A DNA stretch of 64,000 nucleotides from Paenarthrobacter sp. Z7-10 (GCF_026932795.1 NZ_JADPVH010000008.1:1-64000), one strand, 5' to 3'; positions 46,053 to 58,745 are shown, numbered from the stretch's first letter. Notes: generated from the letters alone by a model not told the origin. A program made the numbers and translations.

Positions 46053-46860
46053 AGCTGCCGGCCCGGGAACGGACAGGCTTGCCCAGTTGCGCGAGAGTTT
46101 GGCAGCGGTCCGTGCCCGCATCAGCTCGGTGTCCCGGGAACGCCCCGCCGGGGCACCGGAGCCGGAGCTGATTGTCGTCAGTAAGTTTCATCCGGCGTCC
46201 GACATTCGGCTGCTGATGGAGCTCGGAGCGGGCGATTTTGGCGAGAACCGGGATCAGGAGGCCAGTGCCAAGGCATTCGAGCTGGGCAACGGGTGGAACC
46301 ACCGACGGCAGCGCTCGGTGCACGATTCCAGTTCCACGCAGCTGCCGCTGCGCTGGCATTTTGTCGGCCAACTGCAGACGAACAAGGCCAAGTCCGTGGC
46401 GGCCTACGCCGCTGCGGTTCACTCCGTCGACCGGCCGGCCCTGGTCCGGGAACTCAGTAAAGCGATCGCTGCCGAGCAGGAACGCACAGGACGACCCGAT
46501 TTGCTGTGCTTTATCCAAGTCAATTTGGATCCAGCCGCCGGGCACCCGGCACCGGGCAGTGCCGGCGCCCCCCATCGGGGCGGCGCGCATCCGCACGAGG
46601 TTGTCGACCTTGCCGCGCTGGTGGACGCGGCGCCCGGACTGGTACTAGCGGGTGTGATGGCGGTGGCGCCGCAGGCAACGGACCCCGATGAAGCCTTTGC
46701 CAGGCTGGCGCAAATTTCCGCCGCGGTCCTCGAACGCTTTCCGGACGCAACGTCGATCTCAGCGGGCATGAGCCACGATCTGGAGCAGGCAATTCGCCAC
46801 GGCGCGACACACCTGCGTGTCGGATCGGATGTTCTCGGTGCGCGCCCGGCGCTGAGGTAG
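46039..46860 (+). CDS. PLP homeostasis protein, YggS/PROSC family
   Basis: This cytosolic PLP-binding protein of the YggS (PLPBP) family buffers pyridoxal phosphate and affects amino-acid metabolism. The 273-residue protein has the PLP lysine in LIVVSKFHPA, GENRDQEA, the WHFVGQLQTNKAK block and SAGMSHDLEQAIRHGATHLRVGS. Two insertions lengthen it: a polar stretch NGWNHRRQRSVHDSSSTQLP before WHF, and a Gly/Pro/His-rich stretch after LDPAAGH. The ATG overlaps the pgeF end by 14 bp. It is the conserved neighbour of sepF. Confidence 0.92.
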   Translation: MPGPEAAGPGTDRLAQLRESLAAVRARISSVSRERPAGAPEPELIVVSKFHPASDIRLLMELGAGDFGENRDQEASAKAFELGNGWNHRRQRSVHDSSSTQLPLRWHFVGQLQTNKAKSVAAYAAAVHSVDRPALVRELSKAIAAEQERTGRPDLLCFIQVNLDPAAGHPAPGSAGAPHRGGAHPHEVVDLAALVDAAPGLVLAGVMAVAPQATDPDEAFARLAQISAAVLERFPDATSISAGMSHDLEQAIRHGATHLRVGSDVLGARPALR

Positions 46861-46920
46861 CCTCGATGCTGTTGGCAACAACACTTTGACCCGAAGCTAA
46901 AAGGAATATGAGGAGCTACC

Positions 46921-47448
46921 ATGGCTGGCGCTCTGCGCAAGACAATGATCTATCTTGGGCTCGCCGATGGTGAGGAGCACTACGAGGCTGAGCACCCTCA
47001 GTCCGGACATAAGAACGAGGATTATTCAGTGGACTACGACCGGGATGCCCCGCACCGTGCAGAAGCCGCTTCCGAGCCGGCCACGCTGAAGGTGGCGGAC
47101 GATGAGTACCGGGCTCCGGTGACCCCGATCAAGCGGGCCGCGTCCGCCCGCGACGACGCGCACGGACTGCGCCAGATCACCACAGTCCACCCGCGCTCCT
47201 ACAACGACGCCAAGATCATTGGTGAAAGCTTCCGGGATGGAATCCCGGTCATCATGAACGTCACGGACATGGGGGAGTCGGACGCAAAGCGCCTGGTTGA
47301 TTTCTCCGCCGGCTTGGTGTTTGGCCTGCATGGAAGCATTGAGCGGGTCACCAACAAGGTTTTCCTGCTCTCCCCGTCCTACATCGAGGTTCTTGGCGAT
47401 GACAAGAAGGCCTCCGACACACAGGCGAGCTTCTTCAACCAGAGCTGA
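46921..47448 (+). CDS. sepF: cell division protein SepF
   Basis: SepF tethers FtsZ to the membrane in Gram-positives that lack FtsA, as in this cluster. The 175-residue protein has an N-terminal amphipathic segment ([18 protein letters not shown]), an acidic linker, and the globular SepF domain ([20 protein letters not shown], then [20 protein letters not shown]). It starts after GAGGAG and ends before an 8-bp GC stem-loop. No ftsA is present in the window, consistent with SepF being the membrane anchor. Confidence 0.96.
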   Translation: MAGALRKTMIYLGLADGEEHYEAEHPQSGHKNEDYSVDYDRDAPHRAEAASEPATLKVADDEYRAPVTPIKRAASARDDAHGLRQITTVHPRSYNDAKIIGESFRDGIPVIMNVTDMGESDAKRLVDFSAGLVFGLHGSIERVTNKVFLLSPSYIEVLGDDKKASDTQASFFNQS

Positions 47449-47454
47449 CGGCGA

Positions 47455-47481
47455 AGGCCCGGCCGCATCCCGACCGGGCCT
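47455..47481 (+). terminator. stem-loop after sepF
   Basis: AGGCCCGG (47455-47462) pairs with CCGGGCCT (47474-47481) around an 11-nt loop, 6 nt after the sepF stop. No U-tract follows. Confidence 0.5.
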
Positions 47482-47557
47482 GCGCAGGGGTTCACATTCT
47501 TTCCCGCAGCATTGCGGAGTATTGTGGGATTCCCTTGATGGATAACTTCTAAGGATT

Positions 47558-47860
47558 GTGTCTGCCGGCGTGTCAATCGTATTTTCTTTGCTGTACCTGC
47601 TGCTGCTGCTCTTTTTCCTTGCCCTGATGGTTCGGCTGGTCTTTGACTGGGTCCAGGTGTTTGCCCGTGAATGGCGTCCCCGCGGACCGGCCCTTGTTGC
47701 GGCCTCAGGCATCTATTCGGTGACGGATCCGCCGCTGCGGCTGCTGCGCCGGCTGATTCCACCTCTCCAGCTGGGCGGCATGTCACTGGACCTTGGGTTC
47801 ATGCTGCTGCTGATCGTTGTAGGGATCGGGATGGCCGTTTTCCAGGGACTTGGACTCTAA
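47558..47860 (+). CDS. YggT family membrane protein
   Basis: This 100-residue protein has two YggT-type membrane hairpins. The first segment is very hydrophobic (IVFSLLYLLLLLFFLALMVR), followed by the family motif SVTDPPLRLLRRLIPP and a second segment (LDLGFMLLLIVVGIGMAVFQ). YggT proteins lie next to sepF and divIVA in Gram-positives and are thought to affect division-site or ion homeostasis functions. The start is uncertain: GTG 47558 has AAGG too close, and GTG 47570 is an alternative. Confidence 0.9.
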   Translation: MSAGVSIVFSLLYLLLLLFFLALMVRLVFDWVQVFAREWRPRGPALVAASGIYSVTDPPLRLLRRLIPPLQLGGMSLDLGFMLLLIVVGIGMAVFQGLGL

Positions 47861-47902
47861 GTCCGGAGCTGCACGAACGTCGGCATGTCGGCGCCGCAAA
47901 GG

Positions 47903-47930
47903 TTCGTTTTCGGAACCGAAACGATATAGT
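47903..47930 (+). promoter_or_regulatory. candidate divIVA promoter
   Basis: TTCGTT (47903-47908) and TATAGT (47925-47930) are spaced 16 nt apart. A TTTCGG/CCGAAA dyad lies between them. The 100-nt leader ends in GAGGTGA before the ATG. Confidence 0.5.
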
Positions 47931-48038
47931 CTGATTTCGATACAGCCTTTTTATGCCGATCCCGGATCTGTGTGAGAGGGACCGTAGTTGAGATGGCCGC
48001 AGGCGGTCTGAACTTTCTAAAACCAACGAGGTGACTGG

Positions 48039-48857
48039 ATGGCTCTCACGCCAGAAGATGTTGTCAACAAGCGGTTTCAGCCGACGAAATTCCGTGAAGG
48101 CTACGACCAGGATGAAGTCGACGACTTTCTCGACGAAATTGTTGTTGAATTCCGCAGGCTCAACCAGGAAAATGACGAGCTGCGCAAGAAGGTAGCCGAT
48201 CTGCAGTCGAATCCGCAGGCCGCCGGTTCTTCGGCCGCGCCCGTGGTTTCAAAGGTCCCGCCCGCGGAGCAGCACGACGCCACCACCGCCTCGAAAGACA
48301 GCTCGTCCAAGAGCGCCAGCACCGCCAAGGATGCAGGCACGGCCAAGGATGCTGGCACAGCCAAGGATGCCGGTTCAACCAAGGACGACCAGGCGAAGGC
48401 GGACAAGACAGCTGCCAAGGACACCGCGGCGGCCAAGACCGAAGCGGGCAAGGACGACGCCGCTTCCGTTCCCTCCGCTGCGGCGACTGCGGCCGTTGCC
48501 GCACCGGCCACCAGCTCTGTTCCTGCGCACGAGTCCGCGGCCGGGGTATTGGCCATGGCCCAGCGGCTGCATGACGAATATGTTACCGCCGGCGTTGAGC
48601 AGCGGGACAAAATCATTGCGGAGGCCCAGATCGAGGCCAGCACGCTGGTCAATGACGCCCAGGAGAAGAGCCGGAAGACCCTTGGCGCCTTGGAGCAGCA
48701 GAGGTCGGTGCTGGAACGCAAGGTCGAACAGCTGCGCGGGTTCGAGCGTGACTACAGGTCCCGGCTCAAGGCCTACATTGAAGGCCAGCTGCGTGACTTG
48801 GACACCCGGGGATCTGTGGCGGCCTCGGACGCACCGGAAGCGTCTACCGCGTCCTAA
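48039..48857 (+). CDS. divIVA: polar growth / septum-site protein DivIVA (Wag31)
   Basis: DivIVA is a coiled-coil protein that recognises curved membrane at poles and septa and directs wall growth in actinobacteria. The 272-residue protein has the membrane-binding N terminus (LTPEDVVNKRFQPTKFREGYDQDEVDDFLDE, residues 3-33, given here in two parts: LTPEDVVNKRFQPTKF and REGYDQDEVDDFLDE), a first coiled coil, a Lys/Ala/Asp-rich linker with AKDAGT repeats (from residue 96), and a second coiled coil (about 165-265). The linker is the phospho-regulated region in mycobacterial Wag31. A strong terminator follows. Confidence 0.96.
   Translation: MALTPEDVVNKRFQPTKFREGYDQDEVDDFLDEIVVEFRRLNQENDELRKKVADLQSNPQAAGSSAAPVVSKVPPAEQHDATTASKDSSSKSASTAKDAGTAKDAGTAKDAGSTKDDQAKADKTAAKDTAAAKTEAGKDDAASVPSAAATAAVAAPATSSVPAHESAAGVLAMAQRLHDEYVTAGVEQRDKIIAEAQIEASTLVNDAQEKSRKTLGALEQQRSVLERKVEQLRGFERDYRSRLKAYIEGQLRDLDTRGSVAASDAPEASTAS
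48324..48377 (+). repeat. 18-bp in-frame tandem repeat in divIVA
   Basis: Three units of GCCAAGGATGCNGGCACG type (48324-48341, 48342-48359, 48360-48377) encode AKDAGT, AKDAGT and AKDAGS, followed by a diverged TKDDQA. Confidence 0.85.
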
Positions 48858-48874
48858 GCAGAATGTACGTCAGA

Positions 48875-48909
48875 GCCGGCGGCTGGGGATCTCCACAGCC
48901 GCCGGCTTT
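48875..48909 (+). terminator. terminator after divIVA
   Basis: GCCGGCGGCTG (48875-48885) pairs perfectly with CAGCCGCCGGC (48896-48906) and is followed by TTT. This is the clearest terminator in the window and marks the end of the dcw cluster. Confidence 0.85.
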
Positions 48910-48922
48910 CACTGTTAACACA

Positions 48923-48992
48923 AGTGCGGAGGCTAACTCGGGTGCGGAGGCTAACTCGGGTGCGGCGGCTACCACAAGTGCGGCGGCATCGG
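48923..48992 (+). repeat. 18-bp tandem repeat upstream of lspA
   Basis: Nearly four units of GGTGCGGAGGCTAACTCG type lie at 48923-48940, 48941-48958, 48959-48976 and 48977-48992. Units 1 and 2 differ at one base; units 3 and 4 have diverged more. The array is within the 198-nt divIVA-lspA gap, between the terminator and the lspA start. It could be read as peptide in the lspA frame, but the ATG at 49056 lies downstream. Confidence 0.8.
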
Positions 48993-49055
48993 ACCGCTGA
49001 CCTGCAGCAGCCGCCCGACCGCACCCGGAAACCCGCACCAACGAACGAAAGCATC

Positions 49056-49661
49056 ATGAACGACGAATCGACTCCCGGCCTCAGCGCGTCCGTCCCCAGC
49101 GGGGAGGGCACGGTGGGCGTGCGCCGGCGGGGACCGCTGCTGCTGATCCTGGCCGGCTTCGCGCTCCTGGCCTATGCCTTGGACCAGCTCACCAAATGGT
49201 GGGTCACCAGCACCATGGTGGACGGCCAGGTTACCCCTGTATTGGGCTCGGTGCTGTCATGGCACTACATCCGTAACTCCGGCGCCGCCTTTTCCATAGG
49301 CGAAAATATTACCTGGGTTTTCACCCTGGTGATGGCGGCGGTGGTGGTCGGCATCCTGATCCAAGCCCGTAGGCTGGGCTCCATCTGGTGGTCCATTGCC
49401 CTCGGGATGCTGCTGGGCGGGGCCTTGGGCAATCTGACCGACCGGCTGTTCCGCGAGCCGTCCTTCGGAATGGGCCACGTGGTGGACTTTATTGCCCTGC
49501 CGCATTTTGCTATCTTCAACGTTGCCGACTCGTCCGTTGTCGGCTCGGTGATTCTGATCTGCATCCTGACGCTGAAGGGTGTCCCGCTGGCCGGCCGCCG
49601 GGCCGTGGCCGCCGACGGAACCGGCACGAAGAAGCCCGAGCCCGAGGACAGAGATGTCTAA
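49056..49661 (+). CDS. lspA: lipoprotein signal peptidase II
   Basis: LspA cleaves the signal peptide of prolipoproteins after diacylglycerol transfer. The 201-residue protein has four membrane segments, [10 protein letters not shown], and the catalytic aspartates in [10 protein letters not shown] (Asp129) and [11 protein letters not shown] (Asp158). ATG 49056 starts just before the first helix. The longer open frame to 48924 is encoded by the upstream tandem repeat and is basic, so it is unlikely. The end overlaps rluD by 8 bp. Confidence 0.95.
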   Translation: MNDESTPGLSASVPSGEGTVGVRRRGPLLLILAGFALLAYALDQLTKWWVTSTMVDGQVTPVLGSVLSWHYIRNSGAAFSIGENITWVFTLVMAAVVVGILIQARRLGSIWWSIALGMLLGGALGNLTDRLFREPSFGMGHVVDFIALPHFAIFNVADSSVVGSVILICILTLKGVPLAGRRAVAADGTGTKKPEPEDRDV

Positions 49662-50595
49662 AACTGTTGCCGTTCCGCCGGAACTGGCAGGGGAGCGGGC
49701 GGACTCCGCCCTGGCCCAGCTGCTGGGAATTTCCCGTTCCGCGGCGGCTCTGCTGTGCGCGGAGGGCAACGTCGTGCTCGAGCGGCCTGGTCGGGAGGGC
49801 ACCGCACTGGCCAAGGCCGACAGGCTCCAGTCCGGAGCACTGCTGGAGGTGACGATCCCGCAGCGCCGCGACCCGCTGGCCATCGTCGTCGAGCCGGTTA
49901 AAGACCTGAAGGTACTGCTCGACGACGACGCTTTCGTGGTGATCGACAAGCCCGTCGGTGTTGCTGCCCATCCGTCACCGGGCTGGGTGGGCCCAACCGT
50001 GGTCGGTGCGTTGGCGGCAGCGGGCTACCGCATCTCCACCTCCGGCGCCGCCGAACGTGTCGGAATCGTGCACCGGCTCGACGTGGGAACCTCGGGCGTG
50101 ATGGTGGTGGCCAAAACGGAACTAGCTTACACCGTGCTCAAACGTGCCTTCAAGGATCGCACCGTGGAGAAGGTCTACCACGCCGTGATCCAGGGCCTGC
50201 CGGACCCGCTGCAGGGAACCATTGACGCACCCATCGGCCGGCATCCTGGCCATGACTGGCGCTTCGCCGTGCTCGAAGACGGCAGGGACTCGGTGACACA
50301 TTACGAGGTGTTGGAGGCATTCGGCCGGGCTTCGCTGGTGGAGGTGCATCTCGAGACGGGGCGCACGCACCAGATCCGGGTGCACTTTTCGGCCCTGCAC
50401 CATCCCTGCGCGGGTGATCTCACCTATGGTGCGGATCCGCGGCTGGCGGCCGAGCTGGGGCTGACGCGGCAGTGGCTGCATGCCCGCAAGCTGGGCTTCA
50501 CACACCCGCAGACCGGGGCGTGGGTGGAGGTCTTCAGCGACTATCCGCAGGATCTGCAGTACGCCCTGACGGCGTTGGGGTCGGGAGCGCACTGA
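49654..50595 (+). CDS. RluA-family pseudouridine synthase (RluD-like)
   Basis: The 313-residue protein isomerises uridines in 23S rRNA. It has an N-terminal S4 domain ([21 protein letters not shown]) and the RluA catalytic motif [14 protein letters not shown] with Asp143. [20 protein letters not shown] follows. The start overlaps the lspA stop by 8 bp, as is common for lspA-rluD pairs. The exact target uridine cannot be read from sequence. Confidence 0.94.
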   Translation: MSKTVAVPPELAGERADSALAQLLGISRSAAALLCAEGNVVLERPGREGTALAKADRLQSGALLEVTIPQRRDPLAIVVEPVKDLKVLLDDDAFVVIDKPVGVAAHPSPGWVGPTVVGALAAAGYRISTSGAAERVGIVHRLDVGTSGVMVVAKTELAYTVLKRAFKDRTVEKVYHAVIQGLPDPLQGTIDAPIGRHPGHDWRFAVLEDGRDSVTHYEVLEAFGRASLVEVHLETGRTHQIRVHFSALHHPCAGDLTYGADPRLAAELGLTRQWLHARKLGFTHPQTGAWVEVFSDYPQDLQYALTALGSGAH

Positions 50596-50650
50596 ATTGG
50601 GCGTCCCCGGAACGCTCGGTGCGCCTGCGTCGGTGCCGTCCCCGACGGCC

Positions 50651-50656
50651 TAGAAT
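50651..50656 (+). promoter_or_regulatory. -10 element of probable leaderless dnaE transcript
   Basis: TAGAAT is followed by 6 nt (GTACAA) and GTG 50663. No Shine-Dalgarno sequence is present. Confidence 0.5.
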
Positions 50657-50662
50657 GTACAA

Positions 50663-54196
<3,534 letters not shown>

Positions 54197-54237
54197 CGGG
54201 GCCGGTGCTGCCGGCGGCCGGGAGCTGTTTCGTTTGC

Positions 54238-54243
54238 TAGCGT
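54238..54243 (+). promoter_or_regulatory. -10 element of probable leaderless membrane-protein transcript
   Basis: TAGCGT is followed by 6 nt (AGAAGC) and ATG 54250. Confidence 0.45.
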
Positions 54244-54249
54244 AGAAGC

Positions 54250-54792
54250 ATGACACAACCGCCGCTTTCCGGTGCTCAGCAGTATCCGCCGGCCGTTTAT
54301 GCTCCTGCGGTTCCCGGTGACCTGACCAGTGCCCCGCCGGCGTCGCTGCTGCGCTGGTTTTCCTCAACAGCTGCCGCCGGCATTGTCGTCGGAGCACTGT
54401 GGTGGTGCCTTGCTCCCGGCGGAGCATTTTACGGCTCAGGGTCGGACACCGCCGTCTGGCTGCCGCGGGACCTGGTGCTGGGGTTGATCGGGCTGGTTGC
54501 CGGCATCGTCACGGCGGCACTGCTGCTGCCGCAGCGGCGCAATGCCGGCTCATATACCAAGATTCTCGCCGCCGTCGCCGGCTCTGCCGCCGGTTCCGTG
54601 ATCGCCTGGCGGCTGGGAACACTCGCGGGTGATCTGTGGGGACACGTCCCGGCCAATCCGGCCAGTGACAGCATCGCTTTTTCGCTCCGCTCCGTGAGCG
54701 TCCTCACCCTCTGGCCCGGCATCTGCGCGCTGATCATTTTCGCCGTCACACTGGTCAGCCTGCTGCGCTCGGGCCCCTCCGATCAGAAGTAA
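54250..54792 (+). CDS. hypothetical membrane protein
   Basis: The family of this 180-residue protein is not recognised. It has a proline-rich 30-residue cytosolic start and four hydrophobic segments (AAGIVVGALWWCLAPG, LVLGLIGLVAGIVTAALLLP, ILAAVAGSAAGSVIAWRLG and LWPGICALIIFAVTLVSLL), which suggests a four-helix membrane protein. It is a short unit between dnaE and hisD; 9 nt separate it from the hisD start. A TANNNT element 6 nt before the ATG suggests leaderless expression. A role in osmotic or wall function would be a guess. Confidence 0.75.
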   Translation: MTQPPLSGAQQYPPAVYAPAVPGDLTSAPPASLLRWFSSTAAAGIVVGALWWCLAPGGAFYGSGSDTAVWLPRDLVLGLIGLVAGIVTAALLLPQRRNAGSYTKILAAVAGSAAGSVIAWRLGTLAGDLWGHVPANPASDSIAFSLRSVSVLTLWPGICALIIFAVTLVSLLRSGPSDQK

Positions 54793-54795
54793 ACT
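54790..54795 (+). promoter_or_regulatory. -10 element of probable leaderless hisD transcript
   Basis: TAAACT, overlapping the stop codon of the preceding gene, is followed by 6 nt (GGGGCA) and GTG 54802. Confidence 0.45.
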
Positions 54796-54801
54796 GGGGC
54801 A

Positions 54802-56187
54802 GTGATCAGGCAGCTTCAGGACGTGGGACGAACGCTACGCACCATCGATTTGCGGGGCCGGCGGCTCTCCCTCGCCGAACTGCGCGGCGCAGTTCCCCGG
54901 GCCGGGCGCACAGCGGCCGCGGATGCCGAACACAAGGTCCAGCAGATTATCGACGATGTGCGGCATTCCGGTTTTGCCGCGCTCAGCGAGCTGGCTGCCC
55001 GGTTCGACGGCGTCGAGCAGCGTCATCCCCGGGTTCCCACCGAGGCGCTGGCGAAGGCGTTGGCGGAGTTGGACCCGGTGGTGCGGGCTGCCCTTGAGGA
55101 GTCCATCCGCCGCGTTCGGAGCTTTGCCGAGTCCCAGCGCCCCGCCGATGTCGACCTCACAGTCGCCGCGGGCGCCGCGTTGGGTCAGCGCTGGGTGCCG
55201 GTGGGCCGGGTGGGGCTGTACGTTCCCGGCGGCCTGGCCGTCTATCCCTCCTCCGTGGTGATGAATGTGGTTCCCGCCCAGGTGGCGGGCGTGGAATCCA
55301 TCGCCCTGGCCTCGCCGCCGCAGAAGGAGTTCGGTTCGCTGCCGCATCCGACGATTTTGGCCGCGGCAGCCCTGCTCGGAATTGAGGAGGTCTATGCCAT
55401 CGGCGGTGCCCAGGCGATCGCGGCATTTGCCTACGGCATCGCCGCGGACAGCGTTGCTGGGGAAGCTGGCCACGAAGCAGACGTGAGTGCAGGGGCACTG
55501 GAACCTGTCGATGTGATTACGGGCCCGGGTAACATCTTCGTCGCCACCGCCAAACGCCTGGTCAAGGGCGCCGTCGGAATCGATTCCGAGGCCGGTGCCA
55601 CCGAAATAGCAGTGCTTGCCGACGCCACGGCGGTGCCGGCGCTGGTGGCCGCCGATCTGATCAGCCAGGCGGAGCATGATCCGCAGGCCGCGTCGGTGCT
55701 GGTCACGGACTCCCCGGAACTCGCCGATGCCGTGCGTGCCCAGCTGGGCGTCCAGACCGTTGCGACCAAACATGCGGACCGCGTTGCGGAGGCACTCGGC
55801 GGCCCGCAGTCCGCCGTCGTGCTGGTGGACGACATGGTGCAGGGGATCGCTGTCTGCAACGCCTATGCCGCCGAACACCTGGAAATTATGACAGCCGACG
55901 CTGCGGGCGTCGCGGGCCGCATCCGGAACGCCGGAGCCATCTTCGTGGGCGACTATAGTCCGGTCAGCCTGGGCGACTACTGTGCGGGGTCCAACCATGT
56001 GCTGCCCACCCGCGGTACGGCCGCCTTCTCATCGGGCCTGAATGTGACGACCTTCCTGCGGGCCATCCAGGTCGTCCACTACGACCGCGATGCCCTGCAG
56101 GAGGTCAGCGCCCATATTGTGGCTCTGTCGGCGGCCGAAAATCTTCCGGCGCATGGCGACGCCGTGAAGATCCGCTTTGTGCCCTGA
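54802..56187 (+). CDS. hisD: histidinol dehydrogenase
   Basis: HisD catalyses the last two steps of histidine synthesis, oxidising histidinol to histidine with NAD and zinc. The 461-residue protein has the family signatures [59 protein letters not shown] and [11 protein letters not shown], plus YAAEHLEIM. No other his gene is in the window, so the his operon is split, or its remainder lies elsewhere. The GTG start is 6 nt after TAAACT. Confidence 0.96.
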   Translation: MIRQLQDVGRTLRTIDLRGRRLSLAELRGAVPRAGRTAAADAEHKVQQIIDDVRHSGFAALSELAARFDGVEQRHPRVPTEALAKALAELDPVVRAALEESIRRVRSFAESQRPADVDLTVAAGAALGQRWVPVGRVGLYVPGGLAVYPSSVVMNVVPAQVAGVESIALASPPQKEFGSLPHPTILAAAALLGIEEVYAIGGAQAIAAFAYGIAADSVAGEAGHEADVSAGALEPVDVITGPGNIFVATAKRLVKGAVGIDSEAGATEIAVLADATAVPALVAADLISQAEHDPQAASVLVTDSPELADAVRAQLGVQTVATKHADRVAEALGGPQSAVVLVDDMVQGIAVCNAYAAEHLEIMTADAAGVAGRIRNAGAIFVGDYSPVSLGDYCAGSNHVLPTRGTAAFSSGLNVTTFLRAIQVVHYDRDALQEVSAHIVALSAAENLPAHGDAVKIRFVP

Positions 56188-56304
56188 CTCCTCGCCGGCT
56201 TCACCCTGATTCGGCTTTGATTTGGGTCATGTACGGGTCAGTTGGAAAGCGGCGGGCGGCGTTCGCCGACGGACCTCCAACCACCACATATGGTAATTAC
56301 CTGT

Positions 56305-56334
56305 TTGTAATTCCCCAACATGTAGTCGTACACT
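56305..56334 (+). promoter_or_regulatory. candidate nrdR promoter
   Basis: TTGTAA (56305-56310) and TACACT (56329-56334) are separated by 18 nt. The nearby CATATG palindrome at 56287-56292 and the AT-rich stretch are noticeable, but I could not match a NrdR box with confidence. Confidence 0.5.
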
Positions 56335-56409
56335 GGCACGAAGGGATAGTTTTGCGGCACGCCACCGAGGATGTTTACGGCGGGCGCTCCATCTGGAGGA
56401 AGGATTGAC

Positions 56410-56913
56410 ATGTACTGTCCGTTCTGCCGCAATCCCGATTCCCGCGTGGTCGACAGCCGGATGGCCGAGGATGGATCCGCGATCCGGCGCCGCCGGCAGT
56501 GCCCGGAGTGCGGACGGCGTTTCAGTACGCTGGAGACCACGAGCCTGTCCGTCATCAAGCGCTCCGGCGTCGCCGAGCCTTTCAGCCGCAGCAAGATCGT
56601 CAACGGCGTCCGCAAGGCTTGCCAGGGCAGGCCTGCCACCGACGACGATCTGGCGCTGCTGGCGCAGGAGGTCGAAGAGACCATCCGAGCCAGCGGCGCA
56701 GCGGAAGTGGACGCCCACCAGGTAGGCCTGGCAATCCTGGGCCCGCTGCAGAAGCTCGACCAGATCGCGTATCTGCGCTTCGCCAGTGTGTACCAGGACT
56801 TTGAGTCGCTGGAAGATTTTGAGTGCGCGATCGCACTGCTGCGCGGACAGGACGCCGGCGGCAACGGCACCCACGGCGGCAGCGCCAATCCGATGGCGCC
56901 CGGCACCGACTAA
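56410..56913 (+). CDS. nrdR: transcriptional repressor NrdR
   Basis: NrdR represses ribonucleotide reductase genes when dATP is high. The 167-residue protein has the N-terminal zinc ribbon (Cys3, Cys6, Cys31, Cys34; MYCPFC and CPECGRRF) and an ATP-cone domain ([20 protein letters not shown]) that binds ATP/dATP. A GGAGGAAGG sequence lies 7 nt before the ATG. The C-terminal tail is short and Gly-rich. No nrd gene lies next to it here, so its targets are elsewhere. Confidence 0.96.
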   Translation: MYCPFCRNPDSRVVDSRMAEDGSAIRRRRQCPECGRRFSTLETTSLSVIKRSGVAEPFSRSKIVNGVRKACQGRPATDDDLALLAQEVEETIRASGAAEVDAHQVGLAILGPLQKLDQIAYLRFASVYQDFESLEDFECAIALLRGQDAGGNGTHGGSANPMAPGTD

Positions 56914-56916
56914 GCT

Positions 56917-56956
56917 CCGGTGGCGGCCGGGGAGGGGAAGCCCTGGCCGCCACCGG
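56917..56956. terminator. bidirectional stem-loop between nrdR and ppgK
   Basis: CCGGTGGCGGCC (56917-56928) pairs perfectly with GGCCGCCACCGG (56945-56956) over a 16-nt loop, between two convergent genes. Confidence 0.6.
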
Positions 56957-57020
56957 CACCACTTCCGTGGGAACCTCCCGAAGGAGGTCTGCAGTTCATC
57001 GTCGGCTCAGGAAGCAACCG

Positions 57021-57815
57021 CTACTTGACGGCCTTGAAATGCACCGCCGCCTGCAGCGCCCCGCCCACGATGCCCGCGTTGTTCTGCAGCAGCGCCGGAA
57101 TGATCGGAGTCTGCAGTTTCAGCTGCGGCAGGTAATCCTCGCTGCGCTTGGAAATTCCGCCGCCGACGATGAACAGTTCGGGGGAGAACAGGAATTCCAG
57201 GTGCGAAAAGTAGCGCTGCAACCGTCCGGTGTACTCTTCCCAGCTCAGGCCATCCCGCTCCCGCGCGCTGGCCGATGCCTTGGTTTCGGCATCGACGCCG
57301 TCCAGTTCCAGGTGTCCAAGCTCCGCGTTCGGAACCAGCTTGCCGTTAAAGATGAAGGCCGAGCCGATGCCGGTGCCCAGCGTGATTACCAGGACGGTGC
57401 CCTTGACACCCTTGCCCGCACCGTAACGGGCCTCCGCCAGGCCGGCCGCATCGGCGTCGTTCATCACTTGGACGTCCCGGCCCAGCTCACTGGTCAGCAG
57501 CGCGTCAACGTCGGTGTTCACCCAGCTCTTGTCCACGTTGGCAGCCGAACGGGCGACTCCGTGGGCAATGATGGCGGGGAAGGTTACACCCACCGGGGCG
57601 TCCGCGTCCGGTGCGCCGTCCCGGGTCATGAGCTCTGCGACGATCTGGCCAACCACTGTCGCAACTGCCTCAGGCCTGGACGGCTGCGGGGTGTCGATGC
57701 GGAACCGCTCGCCCACCAGCTTGCCCTTATCCAGATTGACGATGCCGCCCTTTATGCCTGTTCCGCCGATGTCGATGCCTATCACATGGGACTGGGAGGG
57801 GTGCTTTTTCGACAT
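57021..57815 (-). CDS. ppgK: polyphosphate glucokinase
   Basis: This 264-residue ROK-related kinase phosphorylates glucose using polyphosphate or ATP. It has the phosphate loop VIGIDIGGTGIKGGIV, VGVTFPAIIAHG, NDADAAGLAEARYGAGK and VITLGTGIGSAFIFNG; the actinobacterial PPGK motif in the GTGIGSA region supports the call over ATP-only glucokinases. It lacks the Cys-rich zinc motif of glk at 14451, as PPGKs do. A GGAG sequence precedes the ATG. With glk it gives the organism two glucose-phosphorylating enzymes. Confidence 0.92.
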   Translation of the reverse strand: MSKKHPSQSHVIGIDIGGTGIKGGIVNLDKGKLVGERFRIDTPQPSRPEAVATVVGQIVAELMTRDGAPDADAPVGVTFPAIIAHGVARSAANVDKSWVNTDVDALLTSELGRDVQVMNDADAAGLAEARYGAGKGVKGTVLVITLGTGIGSAFIFNGKLVPNAELGHLELDGVDAETKASASARERDGLSWEEYTGRLQRYFSHLEFLFSPELFIVGGGISKRSEDYLPQLKLQTPIIPALLQNNAGIVGGALQAAVHFKAVK

Positions 57816-57854
57816 GGGGGCTCCGGATCAGGGGTAAATTGCGGGAAGTGCCGG

Positions 57855-58733
57855 CTACGGCAGGGTCAGGATTTCGGCGCCGGTTTCGGTGACCAGCAGG
57901 GTGTGTTCAAATTGCGCCGTGCGTTTCCGGTCGCGGGTGACGACGGTCCAGTCATCGTCCCACATGTCCCAGTCCACGGTGCCAAGCGTGAGCATTGGTT
58001 CGATGGTAAAGGTCATTCCGGTTTGGATCACGGTGTTGTACGCCGGTGCCGCGTCATAATGCGGAATAATCAGCCCGGTGTGGAACGCCTCGCCCACGCC
58101 GTGGCCGGTGAAGTCCCGGACCACGCCGTAGCCGAAGCGTTTGGCGTAGGACTCGATCGCCCTGCCGATGATGTTGATCTCCCGGCCCGGTGCCACCGCA
58201 CGGATGGCACGGTTTAGCGACTCCTGTGTCCGCTCAACCAGCAGCCGGGACTCTTCATCGACGTCCCCCACCAGAAAGGTGTAGTTCGTGTCCCCGTGGA
58301 CGCCGTCCTTGTAGGCCGTGATGTCGATGTTGAGGATGTCGCCATCCTTCAGCACCGTGCTGTCCGGAATACCGTGGCAGATAACCTCATTCAGGGACGA
58401 GCACAGAGACTTGGGAAATCCCCTGTAGCCCAAAGTTGAGGGATAGGCCTGCTGGTCCAGGATGAACTCGTGACCTACCCGGTCCAGCTGGTCGGTGGTC
58501 ACGCCCGGCTGAATGTGCCGTCCGACCTCCACGATGGCCTGGGCGGCGATTTTGGAGGCCAGCCTGATCTTTTCGATCGTTTCGGCCGACTTAACCTCTG
58601 ACCCGGTGAACTTTGACGGACCTGGCCGGCCAACATATTCGGGCCGTGGAATGCCCGCGGGAACGGACAGCAGCGGACTGAGGGAGCCCTGCACCAAGGT
58701 GCCGGTGGGGGCGGTGGACATCTGCGCGGACAT
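57855..58733 (-). CDS. map: methionine aminopeptidase, type I
   Basis: Map removes the N-terminal Met from new proteins. The 292-residue protein has an N-terminal extension of about 45 residues and then the pita-bread domain. The metal ligands lie in [17 protein letters not shown] (two Asp), [10 protein letters not shown] (His) and TIEPM (Glu); the C-terminal Glu is in [13 protein letters not shown]. The N-terminal extension is typical of actinobacterial type I enzymes. The ATG is 6 nt after TAGGAT on the minus strand. Confidence 0.95.
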   Translation of the reverse strand: MSAQMSTAPTGTLVQGSLSPLLSVPAGIPRPEYVGRPGPSKFTGSEVKSAETIEKIRLASKIAAQAIVEVGRHIQPGVTTDQLDRVGHEFILDQQAYPSTLGYRGFPKSLCSSLNEVICHGIPDSTVLKDGDILNIDITAYKDGVHGDTNYTFLVGDVDEESRLLVERTQESLNRAIRAVAPGREINIIGRAIESYAKRFGYGVVRDFTGHGVGEAFHTGLIIPHYDAAPAYNTVIQTGMTFTIEPMLTLGTVDWDMWDDDWTVVTRDRKRTAQFEHTLLVTETGAEILTLP

Positions 58734-58739
58734 AAAACC

Positions 58740-58745
58740 ATCCTA
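58740..58745 (-). promoter_or_regulatory. -10 element of probable leaderless map transcript
   Basis: On the minus strand TAGGAT is followed by 6 nt (GGTTTT) and the ATG at 58733. Confidence 0.5.

Noticed and set aside
48923-48992. CRISPR-like array
   Set aside because: The units are contiguous with no spacers, and only four copies exist. It is a tandem repeat.
48924-49055. Upstream extension of lspA
   Set aside because: The extra 44 codons are encoded by the tandem repeat and give an Arg-rich peptide before a normal LspA start.
56188-56409. NrdR box upstream of nrdR
   Set aside because: CATATG and AT-rich palindromes are present, but no pair of sequences matches the conserved ACA...TGT box well enough.
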